DNA from: Trematomus loennbergii
Lineage: Eukaryota > Chordata > Actinopteri > Perciformes > Nototheniidae
Reading direction: 5' to 3'
Length of the DNA: 64,000 nucleotides
Assembly (NCBI GenBank): GCA_012861695.1
Contig: JAAOOA010000157.1
Coordinates: 78,501-142,500 of the forward strand
The position numbers and the translations under genes are program-made. Positions 1-10,468 of the stretch are shown here, one piece after another. Each line of letters starts with the position of its first letter. Position 1 is the stretch's first letter. The notes beneath the pieces are model-generated. The model saw only the letters and a program-made list of their open reading frames with translations. It searched no databases and was not told the origin of the DNA.

Positions 1-120
1 TAAAATATATATAAAACAAAACCACTTATGATCTTTTTTTTGGGTGGTTTACTAATGACAGTTAATTCTGTTTCTGCTATTGATGGTTTCATTTTTGTGA
101 AAAATAATAAAATAATAAAA

Positions 121-285
121 TTCAATAACGTGCTTTAACCACTAGATGTGCCTTTCTATCAGCTGTGCACCGTTATAGTGTAAATACAGCCTATCTACCA
201 ATTGGATCAAATATAAAAGTCAGCCGAATTAGTATTGATACTGCAAGGAGACGTATTGTGTGAAAAGAAATGTAAGATCAGAAAT
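121..285 (-). repeat. Dispersed ~0.85-kb repeat family, partial copy 1
   Basis: This stretch matches, nearly base for base, the sequence at 34390-34520 read on the opposite strand and the same-strand sequence from about 38722. Shared landmarks are a run through CTATCAGCTGTGCACCGTTA and a run through ACCAATTGGATCAAATATAA. The copy breaks off near 285, where hAT-like sequence begins, and the family resumes at about 1090. I do not recognise the family and see no conserved coding frame in it. Confidence 0.75.
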
Positions 286-1089
286 GGGGTCGTTACTAAA
301 AAAAGTAATATATTACATATTACTTTTTAAAAAAGTAATATATTACACTACTTCGTTACTCTCTACATAAAGTAACTCGTTACTTTACTCGTTACTTTAC
401 TCGCAGGCCGGCCCGCCCCTCCCTACAGGCAGATCACGCAGACTGCTAAAGTTTCAAATGTTCTCTTTAGTTCAGTTTCCATTGACTAATAAGACTGCTC
501 CAGATAGCTCTGACTATGGCTGTCCTCTGTCTCCTGCTATCTGTATTTTGCACAGTATATCTCTGAACGATGCGATGGTGATTCCACTGTGCAAATGGGC
601 AACATTACCTCTACTATGAAGGATGCTACAAGCCTGTCCATCTTTGCTTCGGCGGCGGCGCACTCACAACATCCTCACTCTGGGTTCGGGGGTCCTTAGC
701 TATTAGCTTCACCTTAGCATGTGTTCTTTGCAGGTGTTTGTTGAGGTTTGACGTGGTGTTTGCAGCAGTGTATAACAGCTTCTGGCCTGGACACAGTTTG
801 CACCTCACCGTCACATTCCTGTCTATTCTTCGGACGAACTCAAAATAATGGGCATACCTCCACCCCTCGAAAGTTATCGCTGACTCAGCCATGTTTATGC
901 AGCACTGCACGTGGAGATGTGGACGCGCAAATCGCGCAGATTACGTACATAGAAACCTGCGGCGGAAACCCCTCTTGTCTGTCAGTGTGATGACTGATTT
1001 GATAAAAGTAACGAAGTAACGCGTGTCGGGGCAATGTTAGTAACTGTAGTGTGATTACTGAATTATAAAAGTAACGCGTTACACTACTA
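286..1089 (-). mobile_element. hAT-type element remnant with GTAACGCGTTAC-like ends
   Basis: The insert interrupts the dispersed repeat family: flanks at ~285 and ~1090 both belong to that family. Both ends are rich in alternating GTAAC/GTTAC motifs, and the right end contains AGTAACGCGTTACACTACT, a terminal pattern I associate with fish hAT elements. The interior encodes a BED zinc finger on the minus strand. No clean target duplication could be read, and the exact left end is uncertain. Confidence 0.6.
626..892 (-). pseudogene. BED zinc-finger fragment of a hAT transposase
   Basis: The minus-strand frame starting with MAESAITFEG has the BED-finger layout: aromatic residues (W, Y, F) ahead of a C-x2-C pair (RCKLC), then about 20 residues to an H-x4-H pair (NKHLQRTH). 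BED fingers bind DNA at the N-terminus of many hAT transposases and the ZBED proteins derived from them. Only this domain remains; the frame ends about 30 residues later and no RNase-H-like catalytic domain follows. It is a decayed transposase start rather than a host ZBED gene. Confidence 0.65.
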
Positions 1090-1150
1090 GAGAAAAGCAA
1101 GCAAACTCGGAATAAAGTATTATTTTATTTTTAATTTTTTTTTCGGATTT
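1090..1150 (-). repeat. Dispersed ~0.85-kb repeat family, continuation
   Basis: Sequence around AGAAAAGCAAGCA and CTCGGAATAAAGTATTATT matches the middle of the family copies at 38990-39030 and 53890-53930. It lies directly right of the hAT-like insert, so it is the other side of the interrupted copy. Part of the expected intervening family sequence is missing. Confidence 0.6.
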
Positions 1151-1350
1151 CACATCAACAGTAAGTCCGGTTAACTAAAATGTCCGTGCGGAACAATACC
1201 CCCAACCCACAGATCCGTGGGTGAATAATGTCAATCACCACATTACACACATCCCTTCACATTTACATTTTAATTTACATTAAAGTATTTTGTGAGGCCT
1301 TCTAAAATGTTTTTAAATATAATTAGGGTTGGAGTTGAAGAGTTTGTAAA

Positions 1351-1371
1351 TTGCGTTGCCTGGCAACGCAA
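1351..1371. promoter_or_regulatory. Isolated X-box-like palindrome
   Basis: A perfect inverted repeat with 10-bp arms (TTGCGTTGCC / GGCAACGCAA) around a single T. The core GTTGCC-T-GGCAAC fits the known RFX transcription-factor half-site arrangement with a one-base spacer. No gene start is visible nearby, so any function is inference. The surrounding 1150-1700 shows nothing else I can identify. Confidence 0.35.
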
Positions 1372-1736
1372 TCGCACAACGTCACGTCCGTTAATTCCAC
1401 ATCCACACCAGTCTATGATCCACACACATGGATTAACATCGATTTAATACATTAATGTAGCCTTTGTTTCTGCTAAAAGAGGTGTCGACCAGCTAGGGCA
1501 ACAAGAAAATCGGCGAAATCGAGTGTGACGATTACAAAATAAATTAAAAACATCTAATTTTGACAATAAAAACCGACCAATAGGCGCGGTAGACCATTTG
1601 CTTGGCACTTCCGGGTATTTCTCCACTGGTTGGGCCATGTTAACAATACCGTGTAACTGTCAGGTTTGAAGGGACGAAACCATGACATATTCACGTCTCC
1701 CAGCATGGTAGATCGTCACATGTTCACGTCTTGCCG

Positions 1737-1952
1737 TGATACCGGGTTGAATTTAACACCAGCCTCCTTAATGGAGGGACCTGCACAGTACATCACGGTA
1801 TCATCCGCATAAAAATGTAAAGTAGCTTCATCCACATTTTCACCTAAACTGTTGATATATATGGAGAATAAAAGTGGACCTAAAACAGAACCTTGAGGAA
1901 CACCATTAGCAATGTTCAACCACTCAGAAGTGAGCCCATCAAAGTGAACACA
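1737..1952 (-). pseudogene. LINE reverse-transcriptase fragment
   Basis: The minus-strand frame contains [10 protein letters not shown] followed by LLFSIYINSL and then FYADDTVMY. These are the RT palm motifs, with YADD holding two catalytic aspartates. Upstream residues in the same frame belong to the SINE-like segment beginning near 1953. The fragment is about 70 residues of a domain that is normally more than 200. Confidence 0.8.
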
Positions 1953-2123
1953 TTGGGACCTTCCAACTTGGGTTGGCAACTTGAAGGTCACCAGTTCAAG
2001 TCCCGGCAAGACCAAGTGCTACCGAGGTGTCCCTGAGCAAGGCACCGTTCCCTACACTGCTCCCCGGGCGCCGTCCACGGCAGCACACTGCTCCTAACAC
2101 TCCTTATTTTTATCTAACTTAGA
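1953..2123 (+). repeat. tRNA-derived SINE fragment
   Basis: A B-box-like run, CCAGTTCAAGTCCC, at about 1992 is followed by GAGGTGTCCCTGAGCAAGGC and a C-rich stretch. This is the organisation I associate with fish tRNA-SINEs whose body reads like 'gtgtccttgggcaaggcac'. It sits exactly between the RT and endonuclease parts of the minus-strand LINE. The head with the A box is not clear, so this is probably truncated. Confidence 0.55.
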
Positions 2124-2130
2124 TAATGCT

Positions 2131-3279
2131 TCATGAACAACAAGTAAAAGGAGTAAAACTGAAAGGGTTTTCCAAACCACATTGTTCAGAGTCACGGATT
2201 GAGGTGTTCACAGAAGCACAGTTAGTCACAGAATCAAACATAGAACCGCAGGACACAAAATGCTTATTAAAGCAATTTAACATGGTGGCCCTGTCCGATA
2301 TAGTGCCAGATGCTGTGCTAAGGCACGGAGGTAGCTCATTACCGATCTCACCGGTGGATAACGATTTTATGGCTTTCCAAAATTTCCTAGGATTATTTAG
2401 GTTTTCTGTGGTAACTGACAAATAGTACTTCGACATAGCACTTTTGACATGTGATGTGAAGCTATTCCTTAGCTGCCTAAAACGCAGCCATTCTACCTCT
2501 GAGCCTGATTTCCTAGCCTTTGCCCAGGCCTTGTTTCTCTCATGCAGCAGACTGGACAGTTCAGCAGAAAACCAAGGATTGTCACATCCCTTTACTCTAA
2601 ATGTACGCAGGGGTGCATGTCTATCAATGATCTCCATAAAACCAAGATAAAAATAAGACCATGCAGTTTCTACATCAGCACACAGATCGATTTTTCCCCA
2701 ATCAAACCCAAACAGATCATGAACAAAACCCTGCTCCACAAAATGTTTTATGTGTCTCTTAATAATAATACGAGGTTTAACCTTTTGGACCTTAGTGTCC
2801 CTAATTGTGGCTACAGCACAGTGGTCACTCACATCATTCGCAAATACTCCCACAGATGAGTATTTATATGGAACATTAGTTAGAATGAGATCAATTAGGG
2901 AGGATTTATTAGGGGACTTAATGTTAGGGCGAGTAGGACTGTCAACAATCTGAGTAACATTTAAAGAGATACAAAGGTTTTTAAAATCCTCTGATACTGC
3001 AGTTAACCAGTCCCAGTTAAAATCTCCAAGTAGCACTATTTCCTTGTAGTCAAGTTGCAATAAAAGATTTGCTAGCGAAGACAAGGAGTCCTTGACAGCT
3101 GAGGGGGGTCTGTAACAGTCCACCACCATGACCTGTTGCCCCTTTGCCACTTCTATATTTAAGGCTAAACATTCGAATTGCTTACTGATAGATTTGGAAA
3201 CTAATGTGGTTACACTGAACTTATTCTTAACATAAATGGCAACGCCACCACCTTTATTAGGCCGGTCGGAACGATACAC
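2131..3279 (-). pseudogene. LINE apurinic endonuclease domain (3' part) and linker
   Basis: This 382-codon open frame covers most of an APE-type endonuclease, which nicks target DNA to prime reverse transcription. Visible motifs are YRPP (residues 56-59), GDFNWD (85-90), SPTRP (114-118), a DLILTN run (130-135) and SDH (141-143), the catalytic His block. A linker of about 200 residues follows. The frame begins right at the SINE insertion at 3280; the N-terminal endonuclease portion is on the other side at 3488-3775. It ends at the junction near 2127, before the RT. Its length and intactness suggest fairly recent insertion. Confidence 0.85.
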
Positions 3280-3487
3280 ATTATTACATTACATTACATT
3301 TCATTTAGCTGACGCTTTTATCCAAAGCGACTTACAATTATCAATTACAGGGACATTCTCCCTGGAGTAACTGAGGGCTAAGTGCCTTACTCAAGGGCAC
3401 ACTAGTGGTGGTGTTCCAGGCGGAATTTGAACTCACAACCTTCCGATCTTCACCCCACCTCACTATCCATTAGACCACCACTACCCC
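3280..3487 (-). repeat. tRNA-derived SINE with L2-type tail, inserted in LINE
   Basis: On the minus strand it reads GGTCTAATGGATAG (A-box-like), then GTTGTGAGTTCAAATTCC (B-box-like), a body, and a tail resembling GTAAGTCGCTTTGGATAAAA with repeated TGTAA/TGTAAT at the end. That tail is shared with fish L2-type LINEs, which would supply the reverse transcriptase. A CATTAT direct repeat flanks it. The LINE frame resumes in the expected place on both sides, so this is an insertion after the LINE landed. Confidence 0.8.
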
Positions 3488-3775
3488 ATTATAACCATTT
3501 AAGGCAATGTCAGAGGCCAAAATAGATTTATTTAGCCATGTTTCTGATAAAACAATGACGTCAGCGTCAGTCGAGCTCGCCCAAATGCGGACAAAATCTA
3601 GTTTACCTAACAGACTGCGCACATCCAAATGGATGAAACCCAACCCAGACCTAGCTTTAAAATCAGCAGGAGTAGCGATCTGACTACTACTACTGGGCGG
3701 ACCAGGGTTTGGTTGTACATTTCCTGACAGTAATAACAACAACAAAAACAGGCATCTTTTCCTCTTAATCGACAC
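3488..3775 (-). pseudogene. LINE ORF N-terminus with 2A-like motif and endonuclease start
   Basis: The frame starts with a basic residue cluster, a run of six to seven leucines (residues 9-16), then SGNVQPNPGP ending at residue 26. NPGP after a hydrophobic run is the C-terminal signature of 2A-type translational recoding peptides, which are known in some CR1/L2-group LINEs. The canonical D(V/I)E preceding NPGP is replaced by NVQ, so activity is doubtful. Next come HLDVRSLLGK and VIVLSETWL, the first two endonuclease motifs. The frame then runs into the SINE at 3487. Confidence 0.75.
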
Positions 3776-4273
3776 ACATACATTGTCATCTACTTAAGAA
3801 TCACCGGAAAAGTCTGCGAGAGTGTGATTTGAGCTTAAGAAGCAGTCCTGAAGAACCATCATCTCAGGCAAACAAAAAAGACAAACATATTTTGTCGAGC
3901 AGATTGTCTGTGACAAGGCAACCGGTAATTGTTTGTGTAACACATCCGAACCTTTGCAGGGGATGCCCACTGCGGGTGGCAGAACAGACCTGAATCCAGT
4001 AGACTTCTCAGAATGACTAGAGATCTTCTCATAGTCCAAAACAGTTAACAGGCACAGCAGAATCACGATATGGGCCATTTTCCCAGACCAGCACACAGTA
4101 TCCGCGATGTTCCTGGAGCAAATCAGCACAGCAGCAAAGGACAGGCGAAAGCAGCAGCATGGAAGCGCTCTGGTCTCTCCGTGGTATCCCCAGGGTGAAA
4201 GGTCTCCTCAGCAAAGCAGCACACGACACCGCAGCACACGACAGGTGGGAGCAGGCCTCGGCAACAGCAGAAC

Positions 4274-4301
4274 CTAATAGATAGTTGTTACTATCTATTA
4301 G
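4274..4301. repeat. Short hairpin
   Basis: CTAATAGATAG and CTATCTATTAG form a perfect 11-bp stem around TTGTTA, which can itself close one more pair. It lies between the LINE 5' end and the Tc1 remnant and may mark an element end, but no partner end was found. Confidence 0.5.
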
Positions 4302-4335
4302 CAAACTTTGTGAAACAACTACGAGTTGTGTAAAA

Positions 4336-4830
4336 CGTAAATAAAAACAGAAGACAATGATTTGCAAATCCTTTTCGACTTATATTCATTGAATACACTA
4401 CAAAGACAAGATATGTAATGTTCAAACTGAAAAACGTTATATTTTTGTTGCAAATATTGACTCATTTTGAATGTGATGCCACGTTCAATAAAGCTGGGAC
4501 AGGTTCATGTCACCACTGTGTTACATCACCTTCCTTATAACAACACTCAATCAGTGTTTGGAACTGAGGACACTAATTGTTGGAGCTTTGTAGGTGGAAT
4601 TATTTCCCAACCTTGCTTGATGTACGACTTCAGTTGCTCCACAGTCCAGGGTCTCCGTTGTTGTATTTGGCACTTCATAATGCGCCCCACATGTTCAATA
4701 GGAGACAGGTCTGGACCCCCACTCTTTACTACGAAGCCACGCTGTTGTAACACAAGTATTTTGAGCATTCCTCAACTTTCCCAGTCTTTTGTTGCCCGTC
4801 CCAGCTTTTTTGGAATGTGTTGTTCCATTC
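4336..4830 (-). mobile_element. Tc1-like transposon remnant
   Basis: The segment runs from a region reading AAATAAAAACAGAAGACAAT to GGAATGTGTTG and matches the ends of a widespread fish Tc1-type element as I remember it. The middle of the transposase is missing, so this is an internally deleted copy. The only coding remnant is the transposase C-terminus listed separately. Confidence 0.6.
4547..4768 (-). pseudogene. Tc1-like transposase C-terminus
   Basis: The minus-strand frame contains PDLSPIEHVGRIMK followed by a segment ending IPPTKLQQLVSSVPN. In Tc1/mariner transposases PDLxPIEhxW carries the third acidic catalytic residue (the E of DD34E), and IPPxxxxxLVxSMPxR is the usual C-terminal tail. 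The W normally after EH(V) is changed to G. The N-terminal DNA-binding region and the first two catalytic aspartates are absent. Confidence 0.75.
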
Positions 4831-5027
4831 AAAATGAGTGGGGGGGGGGGGGTCGTGCAGCGCTGCCTCTGCGTCGTGCAGCGCTGCCTCTGCGTCCTTT
4901 CGGCGTTTTCAATAATGCCAATCCCAGGTAAAAACAAACAAGATACACAGGTAAAACCATGCAAGAATAATTCCATAAGAACCACACGACAGAAGTAAAA
5001 CCCATGCAATGATCTCTTGCAAGGCCT

Positions 5028-6110
5028 TTGAAAGACAGCCAGATATCACTCTGCCCAAACACAGCCATTACACAAACTAATTTAAAAATACCTGTCTCAA
5101 TCACCAACAGAATACACACCTCACAAAATGGTGGTGTTAATTGTATTAACCTTAGATGTCTAAGATTATCTGATAATCCACCACCTCATTCAAGTCTACC
5201 AGTAACCCTGAATATGGCACTTTTTAATGTCGGATCACTTTTAAATAAAACATTTCTTATAAATTACCTAATTTTAGATAATAGAGTTGACTGCATGTTT
5301 TTAACTGAGACTTGGCTTAATTCAGACGGACCTGCTACCCTTATTGAAGCCTCACCACCAAACTACAATTGTTCTTACTCCTAAGAGATGGCAAAATAGG
5401 TGGGGGTACAGCAGCCATTCTCTCAACATCACTTGATTCTAAGGACACAACATCAGATCAGTACACATCATTCGAACATCATTCCATTGTTTCCAACAGA
5501 CCTCCACGTGCTTGACAGTTTACAGGCCACCAAAGCGATGCTAATTTTTCCAGAGTTGCTATAAATTATCCACACAAAATATGACAATTATTATTTTAGG
5601 GGTTTTTAACTTGCATTTCGATAATACATCTACAATACAATTTTCTTTAGAATTTGTAAAACTGCTGAACGTAATGAACTTTACTCATTATGTTAATCAG
5701 CCTACCCACATCAAAGGCCACACTCTGGACGGCTTGCCTGCTTCCATTTCCTCAGTTTTAGACATAGGCATCTCAGATCATTTTTGTATATTTTTTACTG
5801 TAAATATTTTATGGAACTGGATATTCATGAACGAGCCGTAAAGAGAGGCTATCTTGGCACTGAAGTCGCTACACATTTTATTCATATCTTACATGGCATC
5901 CATCATCTTCCTGTGATTTTATTGTCGATAGTTATAACATCAAACTAAGGACAACCATTGATACAGTGGCCATTAAAATTAAAAAAGATTTCCTCCAATC
6001 TGACACCCCACTGGATAAACAAGGAAATAAAAAAACTAAAGAGAAACTGTCGGACAGCAAGAAAATGGAGAAAAATGAATTAACAAAAGTGTGAAGAGCT
6101 CGACGAAAAC
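5028..6110 (+). pseudogene. Degraded LINE endonuclease region
   Basis: Plus-strand frames give NMALFNVGSLLNKTF, then VDCMFLTETWLNSDGP, then (with a frame change) GGGTAAIL, then FNLHFDNTS, FTHYVNQPTHIKGHTLD and ISDHFCIFF. These correspond in order to the endonuclease motifs N-x-RS, E-T-W, GGG, GDFNxH, P-T-H and SDH. A basic stretch resembling the linker (around 6010-6080) follows. There are several frameshifts and stops and no RT. It looks like an old L2/Rex-type copy. Confidence 0.65.
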
Positions 6111-6239
6111 ACTCGTGAAAAGTGATGTTTAAAACTCAGTTAATGGGGCTCATTCACTGGCACTTCCACAAACAACAACCAACATAATTGTTAGATTCAA
6201 ATGAAGTAGCCTACATTATTCAAGTTTACATTAACTTTG

Positions 6240-6665
6240 GATAATAACACGGGAGAAATGGGCGGAAGCGCTCTCTTTTCCTCTCTCCCCTCTCTCTCTC
6301 TCCTGACAGCCTGTCAGTATCTCATGCAGCTCACTGATCCAGTAATGAGTGACAGTGAAGAATACATATATTTATAACTAGTTCCAGAGGTAGATAAAAT
6401 AGCTAAGTGTGTTAGATCTAACTCTTGTGTGTTTTGCTCCGCTCACCGTCCGTCACAGCGGGTGGAGCTGCAGGATTACTGCTTCACACACGTTGCACCG
6501 CTATTTTATTGTCATTTTCGGACACCTTAAAATACTGCCAGACTGGTGAAGCGATTTTGGCGAGCTTGTTTTGCCGCACACAGAGAAAAGTGTCATGTAT
6601 GTTACGTCTCGCGATCGGCCTTTTTAGAGAGCACCGATCGATCGGCAGAGAGTGAGTATCGGCCG
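6240..6665 (-). mobile_element. ZBED-type hAT fragment
   Basis: The minus strand encodes SPVWQYFKVSENDNKIAV in a frame beginning near 6600, a BED-finger start (W, Y, F aromatic cluster). The DNA is closely similar, in reverse, to 44520-44890, which ends in a clear hAT-type terminus. The 6605-6680 stretch has the repeated GATCGGCC/GATCGATCGGC motif typical of that terminus. The transposase beyond the finger is absent. Confidence 0.55.
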
Positions 6666-7210
6666 ATATCGATCGCCACGCAAAAACTGCGGCATTTTTA
6701 CAGCTCCTTATGGGTAATGCAATTTGTGAAGTGCTTTCCTCTGTGGTGAAACGATCAGCCCTGCACACGGAGGAAAGCGGCAGAAAGTCGCCTGGAGTTA
6801 AAGAGAGCGGGGCTGCGTTGCGTGCATGGCTTCCTTCTGCAGGTAACGGGGAGACGCGCTCTGGCGGCGGTCTCGTTCAGGATCCGAAAATAAAATTGAA
6901 ATATTTTGCACTTATTCCACTTATTCCTAGTGTGCCACTGGTTCACAAGGTGAATACAGCTGGTAATAGAAAAAGTGTTTGAATGCGTACATTAACAGGT
7001 TTATGATATCACTAAGACACGAGTGGATCTGACTTTAATTACATTTGACTCGAGTGTTTCGTCAACTTAATGTGTTGCTTAAAATAATACTTCTGCACAC
7101 AGTATGTGACTCTGTAAGTGGGGGGGGAGAAAAAGAGATCTCCGTCCTCCGTGTTTTATTATATAGAGTCGTTATTCATTTGTTTTAAAGCTCAATAAAT
7201 AACAAAGAAG

Positions 7211-7773
7211 ACCTTTGACCGGCACTTTTCTAAATTTGTCCGGAAGATTTAAACTTTAACGGACATCTTGACCGGCGAAAGAAACTGAAACTGAAACTCT
7301 GCTGCACGGTCCCCTCGTTCCTTGGAAGAGGCGGAGAGGTGGGTGTTTGTCATCTGCTGGTGGACTAACCGGAGAGAATTACAGTGCTTGCCTCGACGGG
7401 GAGGGATTGCGAGCAATCCCTCCCCGCAAGCGTTTGCAGCGGGAGCAAACGCTTGCCGAGGGATGGAGAAAGAAAGCCACAGCGGAGAATAAACAGAAAG
7501 ACCTTTGTCCGGCACTTTTCTAATTTTGTCCGGAAGATTTAAACTTTAACGGACATCTTGACCGGCGAAAGTAACTGAAACTCTGCCGCACGGTCCCCTC
7601 GTTCCTTGGAAGAGGCGGAGAGGTGGGTGTTTGTCATCTGCTGGTGGACTAACCGGAGAGAATTACAGTGCTTGCCTCGACGGGGAGGGATTGCATTGAA
7701 TTAAAGCAGCAGGAGGAGCAAACGCTTGCCTCGGGGAGGGAGAAAAAAAGCCACAGCGGAGAATAAACAGAAG
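7211..7773 (+). repeat. Tandem duplication, two ~290-bp units
   Basis: Unit 1 (7211-7500) and unit 2 (7501-7773) both begin ACCTTTG(A/T)CCGGCACTTTTC and run through matching GAAGATTTAAACTTTAACGG and GTGTTTGTCATCTGCTGG blocks. They differ mainly by a small block of inverted sequence (GGGATTGCGAGCAATCCC) in unit 1 that is replaced in unit 2. No gene is supported here. Confidence 0.85.
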
Positions 7774-7788
7774 GGTAACCATGGGCGG

Positions 7789-8147
7789 GAAGTCTTCTTC
7801 GCTGCTTTTGTGGCAGACTACAGCGCCACTTACAGGCCTGGCATATGTACTACAGCGTCTCCAGCGCTTTCGAGCGGCAATGGCCGGCCGTGGCCCAACC
7901 CCACATTCCCCTGATAGGTGGAGAGTTGGCCCAATAGCCGTAGCGCCACCGTCCTGACGTCAGGACAGTGTTCAAATCTGGATCAGTTTTGATCAGATCC
8001 GTTGCAGCCCCTTTTTTAGAGATTTGGGTATGGAGGAAAATAGAGAGGGTTGTGTTTTCTGACACTTGGTGAGTTCCCTGGAACACCGGGGACACATATT
8101 CATGTATAAAAGACGTACAAAAGTGCATTTTGCATGATAGGTCCCCT
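7789..8147 (+). mobile_element. TTAA MITE family B, left-truncated copy
   Basis: The right end reads GCATGATAGGTCCCC directly before CTTTAAG, and the body (GTGGCAGACTACAGCGCCAC, GAGATTTGGGTATGGAGGAA) matches the complete copy at 58089-58565. The left terminus is missing, replaced by the tandem unit. See the complete copy for classification. Confidence 0.75.
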
Positions 8148-8153
8148 TTAAGT

Positions 8154-8772
8154 AAGCTTTCTTAACGCTATGTTATATTAGTCAGATTGCTCTGAAGATG
8201 GGAGGTGATATTCTATTCATTTTCATGTTCACACAGTCGGTGATTTTTGCCGGCCGTCTTTCCTGCAACGGCAGTTTAAACTGTATTTCCTTTCTCCTGT
8301 AATATGACTTGATCGCTTTAAACTCCGCACACTGAGCTCTGATTGGTCAGCAGGCGGTGCTTTCACTGACTTGATCTCTTAGCCTGCAACCTAACCTGCT
8401 CCAGACCAGGGGCCTATACTACGAATCAGGATTTTCGTTTAGCAAGCTAACTTCAGGGATTTCCGGTCCTACGAAGCTGGTTCACTTTTTAGCGGGCTAG
8501 ATAACTTATGCTGAGCGGCTAGCCTGCTCCGGAACAGGATAGGTTCCAGGATAAGAGATAAACTCAGTGAAAGCACCGCCTGCTGACCAATCAGAGCTCA
8601 GTGTGCGGAGGAAATACAGTTTAAACTGCCGTTGCAGGAAAGACGGCCGGCCAAAATCACCGACTGTGTGAACGTGAAAATGAATAGAATATCACCTCCC
8701 ATCTTCAGAGCAATCTGACTATTAGCCTATAACTATTATACTATTATTATTATACTATTATGTTAAGAAAGC
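8154..8772. repeat. Palindromic repeat
   Basis: The left arm from 8154 (AAGCTTTCTTAAC ... GGTGATATTCTATTCATTTT ... CTGATTGGTCAGCAGGC) is repeated in reverse from 8525 to 8772, with the turn near 8463. The arms are about 240 bp with a few indels. The centre holds CCTACGAAGCTGG-type sequence shared with the terminus at 9782-9919. Confidence 0.75.
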
Positions 8773-9919
8773 TTAAAGGTAGGGTAGGTAAGTTTGAGAA
8801 ACCGGCTCGAGATACACTTTTTGTTATATTCCATGGAATGCTCTTAACATCCCGATAGCAATGAATATCTTAAGTGCTTTGACAAAAAATCCATAAAAAA
8901 ATGTCATCTGTGGAAGCCGTAGTACTGTAAAAAGCAAACTTATCTCGTGCCCTCATTGGTCATGTGCGCGTTCGTGTGTGTTGGAGGAGGGGCTCTATAA
9001 GGAAGTGGCAGATTTTCTCCGGTTGTGTATTTTCAAATTCTAGCGATCTCGAGCCGGTTTCTCAAACTTACCTACCCTACCTTTAATTAAATATCTGCCA
9101 CAACATAAGTAACCGGATCAAAGTAACATTACGTAGCCTACAGTCCGCGGCACTGTGAGTGCAGACGTCGATGTGTCCCATTATCATTCATATCATATCA
9201 TAATGTATAATATATTTCCTTATCTGAGTCAGCTGAGCCGTATCTGGCCGTGCAACACTCACAGTGTCACATACTGTATGCAGAAGTATTATTTTAAGCA
9301 ACACATTAAGTTGACGAAACACTCGAGTCAAATGTAATTAAAGTCAGATCGTGTCTTAGACGGGGCAGTGATTTCATAAACCTGTTAATGTACGCATTCA
9401 AACACTTTTTCTGTTACCAGCTGTATTCATCTTGCAGGTGCAGCTATGTGGCTTTTATCCTGGATAAAGTGTTTAAGTCATGGATGTTTAAAGTTTAACT
9501 TCTTTATATTTGACTAATATTATAGTTGACTTTTCATTCAGGAAGTATGACGCTGCGCTGTCAGTACGCTTGTCCATGTTTGTGATTGGTCGAATGCTCC
9601 AGATACCACCCATTTTATGTGAACGTGCACCTAACTAGATAGGACACGGCTGGTTTGAGCGATCGAGTTGATAGCCAGCGTCGTAGGACAGTTTAGCGAG
9701 AGTGGGTTTGTTTTGGATTGGGCCAACCGGCTAACTCAAAACATATCCAGGATATGTTGAACTAGATTCGTAGTATAGGCCCCTGGTTAGCCGCTCAGCA
9801 TAAGTTACCATGGAGATCTAGCCCGCTAAAAAGAGAACCAGCGTCGTAGGACCGGAAACCCAGAGTTTTCCCTGAAGTTAGCCCGCTAAGCGAACATTCC
9901 GGCTTCGTCGTACAGGCCT
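8408..9919. mobile_element. Putative TIR element with GGGGCCTATACTACGAA end
   Basis: The left end GGGGCCTATACTACGAATC (8408) is matched in reverse by GATTCGTAGTATAGGCCCC ending at 9781. The next 100 bases inward of the left end (GCTAACTTCAGGGATTTCCG ... CTGAGCGGCTAG) are matched in reverse at 9782-9919, ending GGCTTCGTCGTACAGGCCT. The right side therefore appears to carry two stacked termini. Superfamily and target duplication are not clear. Confidence 0.5.
8777..9082. mobile_element. TTAA MITE family A, copy 1
   Basis: The element starts AGGTAGGGTAGGTAAG and ends CTTACCTACCCTACCT, flanked on both sides by TTAA (8773-8776, 9083-9086). The inverted repeat continues inward through GAGAAACCGGCTCGAGAT. 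TTAA target sites and short TIRs are the hallmark of piggyBac-type (also Kolobok-type) transposition. It has no coding capacity. Two other copies are in this window (23493-23882, 61617-61878). Confidence 0.85.
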
Positions 9920-10457
<538 letters not shown>

Positions 10458-10468
10458 ACCCCTCTGGG

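Larger units (their letters stand above)
1737..4260 (-). mobile_element. CR1/L2-group LINE, broken, with two SINE insertions
   Basis: Reading the minus strand from about 4260 down to 1737 gives, in order, a hydrophobic N-terminal segment with an NPGP motif, an apurinic endonuclease domain, and a short piece of reverse transcriptase. The endonuclease is interrupted at 3280-3487 by a tRNA-derived SINE, and the RT is separated from it by another SINE-like segment at about 1953-2123. The order and motifs are those of Jockey/CR1/L2-type non-LTR retrotransposons. Most of the RT is missing, so this copy is dead. Confidence 0.75.
6935..9440. repeat. Large inverted repeat, outer arms
   Basis: About 6947-7112 is nearly the reverse complement of 9269-9436. 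Shared blocks include GAATACAGCTGGTAA, GAATGCGTACATTAACAGG and ACTCGAGTGTTTCGTCAACT. The arms enclose a tandem duplication, a truncated MITE and a smaller palindrome. It could be one foldback element or two opposed copies of one element. Confidence 0.65.

Noticed and set aside
1992..2010. Possible tRNA gene from a B-box match (also 3420-3470)
   Set aside because: Neither folds to a full cloverleaf with intact acceptor and anticodon stems; SINE tails follow.
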